Source: Osmia lignaria lignaria
Taxonomy: Eukaryota > Arthropoda > Insecta > Hymenoptera > Megachilidae
Direction of reading: 5' to 3'
NCBI RefSeq assembly: GCF_051020975.1
Contig: NC_135033.1
Span: 7,963,501-8,027,500, forward strand
DNA length: 64,000 nt
Shown here piece after piece: positions 8,411 to 22,316 of this stretch; positions within the stretch are counted from its first letter, which is position 1, and each line of letters starts with the position of its first letter. Both the position numbers and the translations under genes were made by a program. The notes beneath the pieces are model-generated. The model saw only the letters and a list, made by a program, of their open reading frames with translations, ran no database searches and was not told the DNA's origin.

Positions 8411-11400
8411 ACTATGATGCCGGAATGCAGCCGGGTTATGCCGTCGTGACACGCAACGAGCCCCGGGTGCCCCGCCGGTACGCACAACAGGAAGCCAGAA
8501 TTAAGCTAATTAATCGTGACGAGCGAAAGTACGGAATTGGACTAACTAGGAAACGTTCCGACAGCCATGAGCCCATTGTTAATCTTCTCTTTACTCAGGA
8601 ATCGTAAATGTTTACCTAGATATACGTATCGCGCGTCTGAAATTTCCACTACGCTATTTACAAATATATTCTGGAGCAATTGGATTTTTCTGTACATACC
8701 CGGGCGTTCGTCGATAAAACTATATACGAACGTTCATCCGGTTGATTCACGTGTGCCGTTGACGTAATCGGGCATGTTACGAAAATTGAAACTGTGTCAA
8801 ATGAAACGACGTGACAAAAAAGCTGTTCTCGGTTTACACTCGTGTGTATTTACCGTCGTGGGACCAGGCTGTAAATATTCGTCGGTGAAATTGTAATTAA
8901 TTCAATGCAACGACAGAAAGATACGATGACTATGAATGAAATGATACGGAACACACGTACGTCGCAAAATGTGAAATAAATTCACTTCCTGAATCTTCGA
9001 ATCTGCATTTATGATCTTCATCTGTCTATCACACTTCCCGACGGTATATCAAACAGATAACTCTATCAGTGTAGAATTGTAGATAGGGAAGTTAACGAGT
9101 GAAGCAGACGTTACGTAATTCGAAGGACGTCTCGGAGAGCCGGGTAGAAGATGATTCAAACGGAAAGTCCAATTTTCGGTACCGTGGTCTGCTCGTTTCG
9201 CGATAAGAAGTTCAGCAATCGAGCAAGAGCACTTCCTCCAGCTGGGATTACGACCCCCCGAGAAATATCTTGGCCCGGGACAGCTTATTTCCACTCGTTC
9301 GGGAAACAACGGGCCGACGTAGTAGCGATAAGCCTCGCGAATTCATCATTTCCGGATCGTTTAGTGAAAGGGGAGAATAAGAACGTATGACAAGGGTGAA
9401 TTACAGGTTTCCCTATAGTCATCCAGAAGGCTACGACTCGAGAATCGCTAATAAGCCTCACGTACGATTATATAAATGAGATACACATGGTAAATACACT
9501 CTCCTTTATAGAGGACCATCAAGAATGGCCATTATCTTGTAACTCGACGAAATTTCCGGTTGAAATTCTGACGTCCGATGAGCTCGCCGCTTTAAACGCT
9601 ATCAATTATCGTTAAACTCTTATTGTATCTACCGAAGAAGAATAGTGTAGTTATTTTATTGTTAAAATACCATTAAACATATTATTGTCTAATTGATAAT
9701 TAGACGATTCAAATTTATTTCTAAATTATTAAATCTAAAACACTCACCATTACTTCATCATTCTAAGGATATCATCCTCTATGCAACAATACACGTCATC
9801 AACCCTCGAGAAAAAAAAGCGCATCGTAATCCACGATCCCCAAAACCCGCCACCTAATTACACCCTAACATCAGAGCCTCCGCAAAATCCAGAAAGCTGC
9901 TTTCTCACCCTCGATCATTACGTTATACGAAACTCGTTCGTGAACCAGCTAAAAGAACACCGCAAATCCATGGGGTTGTACCATCACGAGGATCCACTCG
10001 AACGTATTCTATAATCGTTTTACAAATTCGACCGATTCATCGCGGACCGTTGACCACCCTTTACAAAGACCATCATCATCGTGCAACCCCCCGAATTCGC
10101 GAATTCATCGTTCCTCTGCGTTGCGCGGATTCACCGGAAAACATTCCACTCGGTGAATTTTCACGAAGAAATCCTTGGTAATTGACCGAGGGCTTCGTCA
10201 TTGCGTTCCTCTTCAGGGGGGTAGGAAGATGACCCGAAGAATCAGAAAAAGGAATAGGGTGACGAGAAATAAAGTACGGAGTGAGGGAGAAAGAAAGAAA
10301 CAAAGGAGCGTGTAGATGCAGAGAGCCACCCTTCCAGGACATCTTATTTACGTTAGTTAGGGTTTGTTGGCACAGCCACCCGAGGGGCCATTCAATGGAA
10401 CCACCACCCCCATTTCTATTCCCCGATGTCTACGTATACATTCAGAGCTCCTCCTAGAAACCCTGCTATTACCCTTATCCACCTATATGTATATGGGACA
10501 TCACCTACCCCCTTACACAGGGTGTCGTTCTGTTACTTACGCACCACCCGATGTATACCCGTGTGGCAAGGGGCTTGGAAGCGGGTAAACTCGGCGACAT
10601 GTCACTCGAGCTGGAAGAATTCGATCTGGGAGGGTGCTGGAAACAGAGGGTGGTTCGCGAGGAGGGATACAGAGAGGATTTGATCAAATTCCGATATCGA
10701 ATTGGCCGGGTAAGGGTGAAAAACGAGAAACGGAGGGGTTTACGAAATTTTCCGATGTAGCTACTTGACAAACTTCCATTCGTATCACTCAAGGTTCTTC
10801 TCTGCTACCGACTTACGCGCGGATTTTCGACGAATGTTTGGTTTTCATCTGGACGAGCGAGCTCGGTTTTGATATCGCGAAGAGCTCCAGAAGAGGGGCA
10901 GCGAAATTCGAGACGGAAGAAACGCGAGAACGTTGAAATCCAAAATTGAACTCGTGATTGGAAATTCAGCACCCTCGGTCGCACGAAACGAATATGTACG
11001 CGCAACTGATGTTACGGACCTCAATCGCACGTTCTGAATCGAATATCGATGATTTCGATATGTTGCTAATAAATCCTGATTTCTATTACAGATATTCAGT
11101 TGGGGAAAACTTGTTAGTTAAATAGAAACTGAAATTGTAAATCTTCGAAATAATATTCGTTAGTTAGAATAAATATTATCACGTTAATAGTAATTAATAA
11201 TAAGGGTTTCATTCTCTTGCTAAGGGTGTGGAAACGAGAATGTATATTTCCCGTCGATTTATTCCATTTCGACAATCCTAGAGAAGGAGAAAACAAATTG
11301 GGACACAGAACGGTGAAATAAAATACGGTTCAATATTCTTTTATCTCTTTTTTCGGTTTTTTTCATGTAACGAAACATACAACAGCAGAGGCTATCGGAA

Positions 11401-14400
11401 TTAATTGAACGATTGTGAAATTATTCGATAAAACAATCTTTGTGTTGGCAAATTGTTTTACGATACTCTTTTTCTGGGAATTTTAATACAAACACCATGA
11501 AAATGTTCATTCTATACAAAATGAAATCTGAGGAAATAATATTGAAATAACAGGAACATAATAGTCAGTGTTTTTAATTAATACTGCAAGTGATATTAGT
11601 TGCATGGTAATTTCCTGGAACGAGTTAATCGACTCTGTAATGATAACAGACAAGTGGGGAGTAGTAGCTAAGATATCGACAAACTGTCTTCCGGTAATCA
11701 AGTAATCACGTTACCTTAATACACACCAGTCGAAAACAAGGAGCTAATTGATGCTATAATCGACAAACTTTCTTCGAAACCATTTCAACGTGTCACGAAG
11801 CTGTTCATTAAATTATCTCAAAAACACCTTCAATTCTACCCTAATTTGCATTTTAATTTTCCAAATCGTAGACTGCTCTAAAACGTCACTATTTCGCTTA
11901 AAATTCGTACTACTTATTTTCACTCAAAGCATCGTTTCTTGGATCTAGGTCACAATGCACCCACTAAAGAAGTCCAAAGGAATCATCCCCTTAATCGAGT
12001 ATCCGTATTCAAATCGTTTCACTGTGGAGAGGAAGAAGTATCAAAGGACACAGTGAACGGCCTTTTTCAAGGGACAAAGGAATCCTGGAAACTTGATCCA
12101 TAGTATCGACAGGAAAAGACGCCGAGGGGTGGACTAGTGGACCACCCCCCTTTTCGTCCGATATCCCGAAAGTTTCCCGATTAAGTCGCCGGGGGGATCG
12201 TTTCGTTGTAATCTTGTCGACAAACTCTCGCGATTAAGTAGCTCGATATATACATATACAGAGACGGTGTAATGAAGTGGTCGAAGGGGCTCCGGCATCT
12301 CGGTGGCGGCCGTTTCGTAAACCGAAATTACACTCGCTAATAAAGGGGTGCAAAATGGTCGTCTGGCCAGAAACTTGCAGCATACGCGCCCGTCGGATTA
12401 GCCGAGTATGTACACGGTTGGCCGATCAGAGAAAGGTGTTCTGTTATTAATAGCAATTAAGCAAATGGTCCTTTACGAAATTTCATTAGATCGGCTTGGT
12501 AGGGTAGAAGTGCGCGATGCAAAGGATCTGCATTAATATCTCGTACGCGTTCAACGGGAACAATCAACTTCCGTTTGATGAGAGGATGAAGTAAAAGCTT
12601 TCCCGGGAAAATTGTGCGTTTCAATGGGTTCATGGGATTTTGAATGTTAAACGTGCGGTATGAATTGGAGATGGGATTCAAGCATACTGGGAGCAGATCC
12701 GAATCTGCTTTATTAGTGGATTTAAACTGATGGTTCGAGCTTCCGGCATTTTGGCCAAGTATTGAGGAAGCCATGACGTGAAAGGGCGAGCGGAAGCGAG
12801 TTCCGTGCGAACAGTTAGCACGTGGCTCGCCGAGGTGGCCAGAAACCAACAATTTCACCGCAAGGCTTCCGCTTCAAATCGGCTTTCCAAGCACAATTTC
12901 AACCCACACATTCTCCTTCGTGCAGAAATTTTTATCCCGGCTTCTTTTAATGTTCGACACTTGGTTTAGAGTACTCCGGTGCAAAAACAGTCGCGAGAAG
13001 AAGCGGAAAAGGAATCTACGGAGGGCTTCAGGCGGCATTTAATTAGAATGCGGCTTATCTCCGACCGTGAGTGTTCCGTCTACGGCGTTGGCAAAAGTTT
13101 TTATCGGTATCTCTTTCACCGACTGCCTTTCAAGCACTACCGTGTACTCGTATTTAGAAGGCTTCCTTGTTGCCTTTGTGTAGAAACGCGAGCTTTGATC
13201 GGCTGACACGGTAGAGGAGGAGCGTTTTGATTAACACGGGCTTCGCGCCATTGTCAGAATTTAATCGTCATTCGAATATATAAACTGGCTTCGGTAATCC
13301 TCGTTAACAGGACGATTCTAAATTTAACTCGATATTTTTACAACATTTTTTTATTTTTATTAAACCTTCACTGGGTTACTCAGGCAAGATTTGGTTGCAA
13401 ATTAAAAGGAACGGTGGACGAAGAGGTTTCTTGGAATATCCGACAGGAAATCCAGTGTACCACGAAGGGACGGTGGGTTCATCGTTTGAGGAATGCGATA
13501 ACAGGGTGTTCATGACTCTACATAGATGTTTCCGTCGGGTTAAATTGAGAATTCCATTGAGCAGCAGCTCAATGCAAACAAGCGTATCAAAATACACGGT
13601 GCACGTATCTCGACGAGCGCATTCGTAAGATACTGTACAGGGGGAAAGAGAGATTCGATCTTGTTATTAAAACGCTGCCCGCAAATATTATGAAGTTCGG
13701 ACGAGAGAGTAACTGCGAAGGGAGTGTGTAATTATTTCCATGGTGAAACGCTTGAAACTCAAGGGTGCACAGATTGCTGGTAAACGACTGAAAGTTTCCA
13801 TTCAAATTGGTTACGTCTCAGCTCATCTAGAAATATTAATACACGTTACTTATTTTAGAAATTTTTATTAACCTTCTACCTTTATCAGAGATATTTATTA
13901 ATACGTTAACACAAAATTGAAATTAATTGGACAATTAAAAATAATTTTAAATATAAGTGTGAATATTTGACAGGGTCATTTCCATTGTAACAATTGACTA
14001 ATTTTTCCTTGACTGTAAACAAAGTCATCACTTGTACCACTTACGTCATTCATTTTGCCAAATTAATTTTTATAATGCATTTATTACGCGTTGTATTTAT
14101 ATGTTACGATAAATAATGATTTATCTTTCGATTTGTTATTCCACGCCATTAGAATTTCCCTCCTGTAATTATTTAGTTACAGAAAATTGAGGTTGTCGAT
14201 CAGTGATAATCACCATGGTAACGCGTTAATAACGTTGCTGGAATGAATGAAAAGCTGATTGATCGACCGATGCAGATTCGCGAGAAATCCGTGTCACCGA
14301 TGCTGAAAACGTTATCAATAGCCTATCATAAAATCAACACGATTGCTTGGACAATCGTTCACGTTCGAATACGTTTCGATGCCGGTGCAATCGGGTTCGT

Positions 14401-17400
14401 GTAAATATATAGCAAACTAATTGCAACGTTTTGTACGATTGAACAATGGAAACATTTAAACACCGTTTCCCAGCACCAAGTTTCCCGACAACGGATGAAA
14501 TTCCAAACTGTCTTCTGTAAGCCACACTTCCGTTTGAATATGATCCGTGTTCCCGGTGTTCTCCGGCGTTTCATCGAAACCACCGGATATCGATTAAGCT
14601 ACATTTCCATAGTTTCACGACTAATTTTACCCGTTCCTGTCGCACCGATTGTTTCATGCGGATTCCCGGCTACATCTTGTTAAGCGTTTCGCTTCGAATT
14701 GTCATATTGTTTCCCTTACTATTGCTACAATACTGCAATCGCTATGAAAAGAATAATAAATGAAACAAACGTTACAATTGTACCCCGTTTGTAAAACCAC
14801 CCCCTTCGTATCATACAGATCGCGTACGTTTTTACATGGCTACATATTATTTCATCGGCGCCATTTCGCGTATTCAAGCCGATGGCCAATTTCGTCGGAC
14901 ATATTTTTCCCCGCTATACGTTTCGCTTATCACCCCTCTGAACGCGTTTCTCGCGGGAGAGATCCATTATAAACCGGCGAGAGAGAGAGAAAAAAAAAGA
15001 ACCGCGTACCGCGTTAAATATAATACCACCGCTGGTCCGGCGAGACGCGTCGTCAAAAACAAATCCGAAAATGGACCTATCCGATCCCGGCGCGCGTCGT
15101 TTTCCACCCCCAACGTCCGCGAGGAGAAAACAACCAAGCGAACATTTGTCCGCGCGAAATTCCAGCGAGCCGAAGAGAAACACATCGCGATACAAACCTG
15201 ATGTCCAAGTTTTTTATCCAACGCAACAGAGCAAGTTCATTTCGTGCCCGGGGATCGATAGAAAACTGCGGGGTAACAGCCACGCTTTTCTGCTACATGG
15301 GAACAGAACGCAACGAAGGGATGAAGGGATTTCTTGCGCGAATAAAACCGGGGATTAAATTTTCTATACTCTAATCTCTTTGTTTTTGAAGAAAAGAGTT
15401 GTTCAGGGTGAAGTATAGATATGTTAATTAAATTTCAATTAACGTAACTTCAACTCGAATGCGTAGGCGTTAACACGTTTCCGTGAAGTAAGATCCGAGG
15501 AAAGAAGCCACGATAACGCAGCCCTGTTCCTCCTTAAGCACTACACGCAATTACGCGGAGAGCGAGAGATATCCTCGAGTAGGAAAAAAACTCCCTCGTA
15601 GCGTTAAGATCAACCCCCCGCTACCCTCGTGACGAATCGATGCAAGAGGCTGCCGTTTGTACTCGCTTCCCTAAAAGGCGGCGCCCTCAAAGCGGCAAGG
15701 CTCGTTAAAGGCGAATCGTTCTCTTTTTCCTGCCACGGTGTGTGCCACTCGTTACATGCTTCGCACGTGCTCGAGGCTCGCGCGAACGCAGGGGCGCATT
15801 CAATGGGTTCGAGACGGTGCAGGCAGGGAAGAAATCATTAAGCGGTGATTTGTGGGAAGACGAGACGACTACCAGAGAGGATATTATTGAAATTATACGA
15901 GGGTTGTAATTAGGTCTTGTTGTGGATCGCAATCAAGATTAATTGTTAAGGGGTGATTAAAAAGAAAACACGATACCGGTGTTGGCTGAAGAGAATTTTC
16001 TACCTACCGGGCGATTGTTAGATGTAGTTATCGGAAAATACGATGGAGGTGATTGTTGAAAATTGCATGATTCTAGGAAATCGATAGGGGTTGTTAGAGA
16101 GAAGGGTTGTTTTCGAGATTGGTTGTTGGAAACTGCAATTAGCGGCAATCATTAAGAGTAGTTAAAGGAGAAAATTTTATAGTAGGTTACCGATTATTAT
16201 TGTACATAGCATTATTGTTCTGAAGAAGAAAATTTAATTGCTTCTACTTCCTAACTAGAATCCATAATTTTATGATTAAAGACAGATCTAATTAGAGAGA
16301 GTCCCACTTAAACTTCAATAACCTTAAAATTTTAATGAACCAAGATTCCTCATACTTTCTATTCATCTGAATTTTATACCTTCTATTCTTGAAAGAATAT
16401 GTACTCACGCGTTACACGCTCATTGTATGCGTTCGGCAGATAATTTAAAAGCAAACATCTTATCTCTTATCTGACACACTTGCTTCGATATCAAACATTG
16501 TATTTTACATAAATCAGAATCACCTGGTTCATGGCTTAAATACTTTACTTAACAGCTCCATCTTATTCCTTGCCTCGTTACGGGAATGTATTTCACCCGT
16601 AAATGAATTAACAGAAACGACGCCCGACGTCGGACGTCGATCCGTCCCTGGACACCATGGCGTCTCAGTTCTCTGCAAGCAGAGCGAGACGCTCTGACGC
16701 AAGTCTTGGGAACTAAAGCCACCGACTCAAAGACGCCGAGGGTCCGGATAACGTCTTCAAACAGAGAAATCCCCGACAGACAATAAATCCCCATAGCGGA
16801 GCTACGAGCCAACACATCCCGGAGTATGCGAAAGAAAGATAGAAGAAGAAAGGAGCGAGAAGCATTATCGACGCGCTGGAAAATTGCACCTAAAGCGTGG
16901 TGATAAAGCGACGCGATAAAACCAGTCGGTAGCATAAGACGTGGCAAAAGTTGGACGCATAATCGTCGCTATTCGCCACGTGTCCCATAGGATTTCATTC
17001 GGAGTAGCCGCAGATAAGGCTTCCCCGGACGTATCTTTATGGTATCCCATTGATCCGGATCCGATTTAACGTGTACCTCTCGTTTGCTACGAAAGTTTTA
17101 CTGCTTCCACGAGGGTGGACTGTTAATTTTTGGCACAGCTTGTACCGGTCTTTTTAATTGTTTAACACTATCTGGCAGTACTGCTAATCGTTTTACAGCG
17201 ATCTTGATAACTTAAGCGATTTCTTTGCGGTGTAATCAGCTCCGCAACAGGTACTTCCATTCTTGAACAAGTTTTTACTGCTCTTTTTCTTTCCAGGTGA
17301 TTTGAGGCCAATTCAAGTTTACCCGCGAGACGTTTCGGAATGTTATACGATCATTCCTTCTCGATTATCCCATGCTTACCGCAGTTCGAAAATTATGGCT

Positions 17401-19370
17401 CCCTTGACGTTTGAAAAAGATGTAAAAGGACCATCATCGGTTACTTGACAAATAGTTTCTTGAATAAAATGGAACAGAGAACCGTAGTAAGTGTAAATTG
17501 AATGTTCGAAAGGAAGATAGCAATATCTGTTGCCTTTATTGGACAACGAGGTCAGTTCTATAAGTATGGAGTTGAATCTCACTCGAAACTACTACTATTC
17601 CAGCAATTGTGTTAAGCGTTTTAAAGGTACTGTGCTTATGGTGCGGTTTGACCGCAGATGGTGACCAGTTTCTTGCGACACTCTTTTTCGTAATTAAATA
17701 AAACGCTTTGGAAGAACCTTGCGCAATTCGCTCGGGAAAATGGTAAACCAAGACACCCTTGGCTTCGTTTCGCCAAATAGTATAATGAGAAAATTCGTAA
17801 AAACCTCTGATGCATTTATAATTAATCCAATCAACTGGAGTTTATTAAATTTTCGTTATGCAAATATTGCATTTCGTTTACAGTGGATTTATAAGGAAAA
17901 CCTTCCACGATCTTTCTCGATAAGAGCAGTGAAAAACGACGCTGGGCGTCTGAGAATCTGCGAATATTTTCCTGGAAATGCGAATCGGAATAAGAATGCT
18001 GAACATTCCCGTCGTTGCTCTACCATTCTACTCGTCAGACTCGCTACAAGTTTACGAATTAAATACTTTTATGCTCAAGGGTTTGAGAGGGATGTTATAA
18101 AGCCGGACGCGTACCGCCATATCTTCTCCGCGATGGAATCCGTTAATTGCTTAAAAAGACGAGCAAGCTTTCCAATACCTGGAAATTTTCGTGTACGCGT
18201 GTACCAGCCAACAGCTTGCGATAATATCGTGCCGCTGCAAGACAGACGATCCCTGCGCGCTACGCTCGTCAGACCGTGTTCTTGCAAATTTACTGAAAAT
18301 TCCCGTTGCTAGGCTTCCGTTCGCGGCTACGTTCCACAATGTAACGCGAAATGGAACGAACCCGTGGCCAGAGCATCAATCATCCGGCTCTTTCCCTTGT
18401 TCCCTTTTCACTTGGAAACACGTCGCGGATAACGCGAGAGCTTTGAAGATCTCTGAACCACGTCCACCCAATATGAGAACAAAGAAAAAAAGAACGAAGA
18501 GTATGACAAGCCTTCGAACACGGCCCGATATCAGCTACCTTTGCTTCTCAATGTTATCTCGAAACGTTGCTCGAGCACGTCGGTGAACTCGAAAACGGGA
18601 CAATGGAACCGAGATACACTGATTTTCATCGGAATTTTTCTGACCAGTCGAAAGAGAAAATGTATTTTCAAGCGTACTTCGAACAAGTTCCCTTGGAATT
18701 TTTCAATAAAAGTTCCGACATCCTACTTTGCAATGCTCCGATAAGTTAAATCGCATATAAAGCAATTTAAACACTTTATCATCCATTAGTTACTTTACAT
18801 CATTATCACTGGTTTATCTCAGCGACTGTTCTATTCACCCTATTCAACTTCATTATTGAAGATACGAAAGGCAGAAGAAGGGTGGAACGAACGAACAGCA
18901 TACCCGAAGCTTGCACGCTCCAAAGTTTTCGCTTTTACTATAGTTTACTTTGCCTGATCCGATCAAACTATCGTGAAAAGAGTCATGGAAAACAGCGACC
19001 TTATATATTTGCATAAAACTACATCCGTTCACCGTGAAAGCGTACTTCCATCGAAAGGAGATTTAATAAAAGATATTTAAATGAGAAGAGGTGTTTTCCA
19101 TGGGAACCCTTCGTCCATATTATTAGGAATTCATTATGGATTCGGTAAGTAATCCTAGGAATCCGGTACACAAAAAGATCAATCCGGTATACGTTTTTCT
19201 CGTTTTGTTCGAACGGTATCGATTGTGGACGAACGGTTTGCGGCTTCAGCCTGAAACTGTTTGCGGTCGAACGAATCAACGCGATATCCCACTGCACTTT
19301 GCGGAATTGGTCATTGCCTTGCGGTCACCGAGATTTTCCGCGCATCTCGTCCCGTCCGTTCAAGACTTAC
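8411..19370. other. No gene supported; Fas2 upstream region
   Basis: About 11 kb upstream of the Fas2 start. Open frames are scattered in all six frames; the longest is 17719-18312, plus strand, 197 codons. None shows a known domain, a chain of splice-compatible exons, or frame-specific composition. CpG-rich patches occur at 15.0-15.8 kb and 16.6-17.05 kb. A short hairpin (CATTGAGC, AGCA loop, GCTCAATG) lies at 13555-13574. Untranslated Fas2 exons or enhancers could be here but cannot be seen. Confidence 0.6.
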
Positions 19371-19662
19371 GATCTCTCCAAAGCCAAGATTATTGCTTTC
19401 AGAATATCCCACAAATTTCCTTGTCAACTACTTTTGCAAATAAGATATTCATCTTTGAAATATCTAACAAAAGAAAATTTCAATTTTATCCAAAGAATTT
19501 TTCAAAAGAATTCTCCGATCTCTCCAAAGCCAAGATTATTGCTTTTAGAATATCCCATAAATTTCCTTGTCAACTAATTTCATAAACACGATATTCATCT
19601 TTGAAATATCTAACAAAAGAAAATTTCAATTTTATCCAAAGGATTCTTTGAAAGAATCCTCC
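19371..19662 (+). repeat. 146-bp tandem duplication
   Basis: Two adjacent copies (19371-19516 and 19517-19662) both begin GATCTCTCCAAAGCCAAG and share ATATTCATCTTTGAAATATC and TTCAATTTTATCCAAAG. They differ at a small number of positions, mainly around the centre (CTACTTTTGCAAATAAG versus CTAATTTCATAAACACG) and the end. It is non-coding by appearance and a fairly recent local duplication. Confidence 0.93.
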
Positions 19663-21197
19663 GAAAAGTTGCAAGTTCAGTGGCCACCATCTGGCCGCAA
19701 GACAGCGTAGGGTAGGCGGGGCGATAAAGCGATTTTCTCGCAAAAATTTCACGGAGACGTAGTCTGGTACACCTGGTTACCAAAGGGCCAGGGCCAGGTT
19801 CAGCTTCAGCCGGTGGTAGCGCGCAGTTAGCAGCCAAGAGGAGGGCGATATCCGGCAATTTCGGTAAAAGGGTTCCTCCTATATAGAGGGTGCACCTGGT
19901 GACGCCAGCGTGCCACGACTAAAAGCTATTTTCCCGTAATTCAGCAGCCCGTCTCTCCGACGCGACGACTGTACACGCAGCCAGGTTGCTACTTCCATCA
20001 ATTTTCCGGACGAGGCTTGGACCCGGTAGTTTCGCGGCAATAAGTCGTAACTCGGCCGACTTCACGGGACCTGGGTGTATGCATAGGGTCCTCGAGGGCC
20101 ACCCTAGGGTCTGCGTGTTTACGACGTCCCGTCTGGACGAACATTTCGCCGGCGACTAAGTTTTGCCACTCGATACACAGCTCGCTGAAACTGTAATCTA
20201 GAAGAGAAATGTTGGAGTTCTGGGAAATTCGTGGTACACTCTGCGGTATGTTTTGCTGGTAATTTGTTCAACGTGGACGGATGGATAATTGTTTGATAAT
20301 TTAGACGGTCGATCGTTTGGGTATTTTGAACTGGTAATGTTTTTTCACAGATGGTACGTAAGGTGTTAATACTTTGAACGGAGAATAGGGTTAGCGAACT
20401 TTATTAGTGCGGATGCGACACGAAACGAGGGTCCGCAATGACTTCCTGGTTCTCAATGATCGCTCTACTCCTACTCTCCCCATGCGACACGGTTTTCGCA
20501 TGTACCTCGAATGTTTCAATAAAATCAATTTTGATAATTAATATTATCCACGCCTCGACAAGAGAGGAAATTTGCTGCGTTATTTCAAATCTTTTGGTAC
20601 GATCGTTAAATCAAAGCTACGGCGAAACGTATTAATCCCCGTAAATCAACCATAGCACACCTGCTCACCGCCTCCACCCTCCGTTTATCATCGCTTAAAA
20701 CGCGTTAATGCAAAGCAGATACTCTCATCAGCGACGTATTAGGGCTCGCCCGTTCCGCGATCTAATCGTTGAACAAAGGAGGGCTAACCGGCCGTTTCGC
20801 AGCCTATTGTCATCGGCTAAAGCGAGGAGCAGAAGGAGCAGTAATTATCGCGAATGGCTCTGTAATAAAACATTTCGAACCAACCTGACACTTGTAGGTA
20901 CGATATGTACTTCAAAATTTCATGGAATATAGAATTCTTGAAAAATTCTTAATTTTCAAATTGTAATTAGGATCTGATAAATTTTGATAAGAGTAAGGAG
21001 CAACGACGTGAAAAGTTAAGCATTTTAATCTCGAATACGTGACAGTCAGCATCGAAGTGTTAATTCCCCGCAAAATCCATTAGCAGCGTTAGTTATTATC
21101 ACAGATACACGCTGTTCAAAGTCTGGCTCTGGCTTTCGTGATAACAGGGGTGGTAAAATGGGATGCGGTTGAATGTGGATTGAATTGGTAGGCTTAT

Positions 21198-21233
21198 TTA
21201 ACCCTTTCCCTGTAAATGACGTATATTTACGTC
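21198..21233 (+). repeat. TTAACCC motif plus GACGTA/TACGTC hairpin
   Basis: TTAACCCTTTCCC is followed after a few bases by GACGTA (21218-21223), a TATT loop and TACGTC (21228-21233). It resembles the other TTAAC-led hairpins in this window (22281, 61103) and may be a solo end of a TTAA-targeting element. Confidence 0.4.
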
Positions 21234-22280
21234 CTACGAAACTGTATGCGTGCGGTTAATGAGGGAGCTACTAAATTAGTATCAGGTTTTAGTTGAATAA
21301 AATTTTAATTAATCGATTTGCTATCATTTTTTCGTTGAATATTTTTATCAGATCGTGACATAAGTGAAGAGAAAAAAAAGAACGGGCTATTCGATAATGT
21401 ATGTATTAAATTTTCTCTACAATTTCGACAGGCACGCAATTTATACGTCAAACGTCGAGCGAGTAAACATTTAATGGAACGAAACAGCGATCCAGACCGC
21501 TGCAATTTTGTTTCGATGGGCCAATGATGAAAAATACTACCCCTATATCCTGCTGGGGGTACTTTCCATCGTTGTTTACGCAGACCAACCGGTAATTGTT
21601 AATAACAGAAATGTCGTCGATGCATTAAATTGATTGCCAAATAAATGAATTATTTGACACAATGCTAATACGTCTATGGTGTCGAAGAAGAAACGAAAAG
21701 AGGAGATTGGTTATTTAATTATTGAAATTGTTGTGACATTGCCTTTTCATTTAAAAATATTCATGATATAGAAGATCCGTTTTTATTTGTTAAAATAATA
21801 AGTATTTGTAATTTTCGTTACGAAAGAAAAATAAAAGGTAATCAAACCACTGGTAAATTTTTAACGAGAGACAAATATTTTCTCTGGTTTTAATTAACAA
21901 ATTGTTTAAAACAACGGTTTTAACCAAAGCTCGTTGACAAAGCACGTCAACCTCAGAAAAAGAATGTTTCAATGTTAACAAAAAAATAAAAGCTTTTTCA
22001 AATATTGAAACACTAAAAACAAGAAACAACGTTGATGAAAACTATTCGACAAACCATTAACGAGAACGACTCAATTGCACGCTGTTTACCATTATCGACG
22101 TTTCACCCAGCTTTCCAGAGAATTGCAAACTTAATTACGAACGCATTAAATTAATTATCGAATAAACATAGTCGAACCGACAACGCGTGGGTGAAAAATC
22201 GTTCTCCAAACATTTCCAATTTTTTTTCTCTCGATTTCTTATCGACCAACCGCAATTTTTTCTACAAAAAAAGCTAACAA

Positions 22281-22316
22281 TTAACCTTTGAAGAACGTGA
22301 CGTTCTTTTTTTTTAA
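22281..22316 (+). repeat. TTAAC motif plus perfect 17-nt palindrome and T-run
   Basis: TTAACCTTTG is followed at once by AAGAACGT-G-ACGTTCTT (22291-22307) and a run of T. The layout repeats that at 21198 and 61103. Confidence 0.4.

Noticed and set aside
13555..13574. Hairpin CATTGAGC-AGCA-GCTCAATG
   Set aside because: The stem is only 8 bp with no surrounding pairing, so it is expected by chance in 64 kb.
22291..22316. Palindrome followed by a T-run resembling a bacterial terminator
   Set aside because: The context is an insect genome and no gene precedes it. It is treated as a member of the TTAAC-led hairpins instead.
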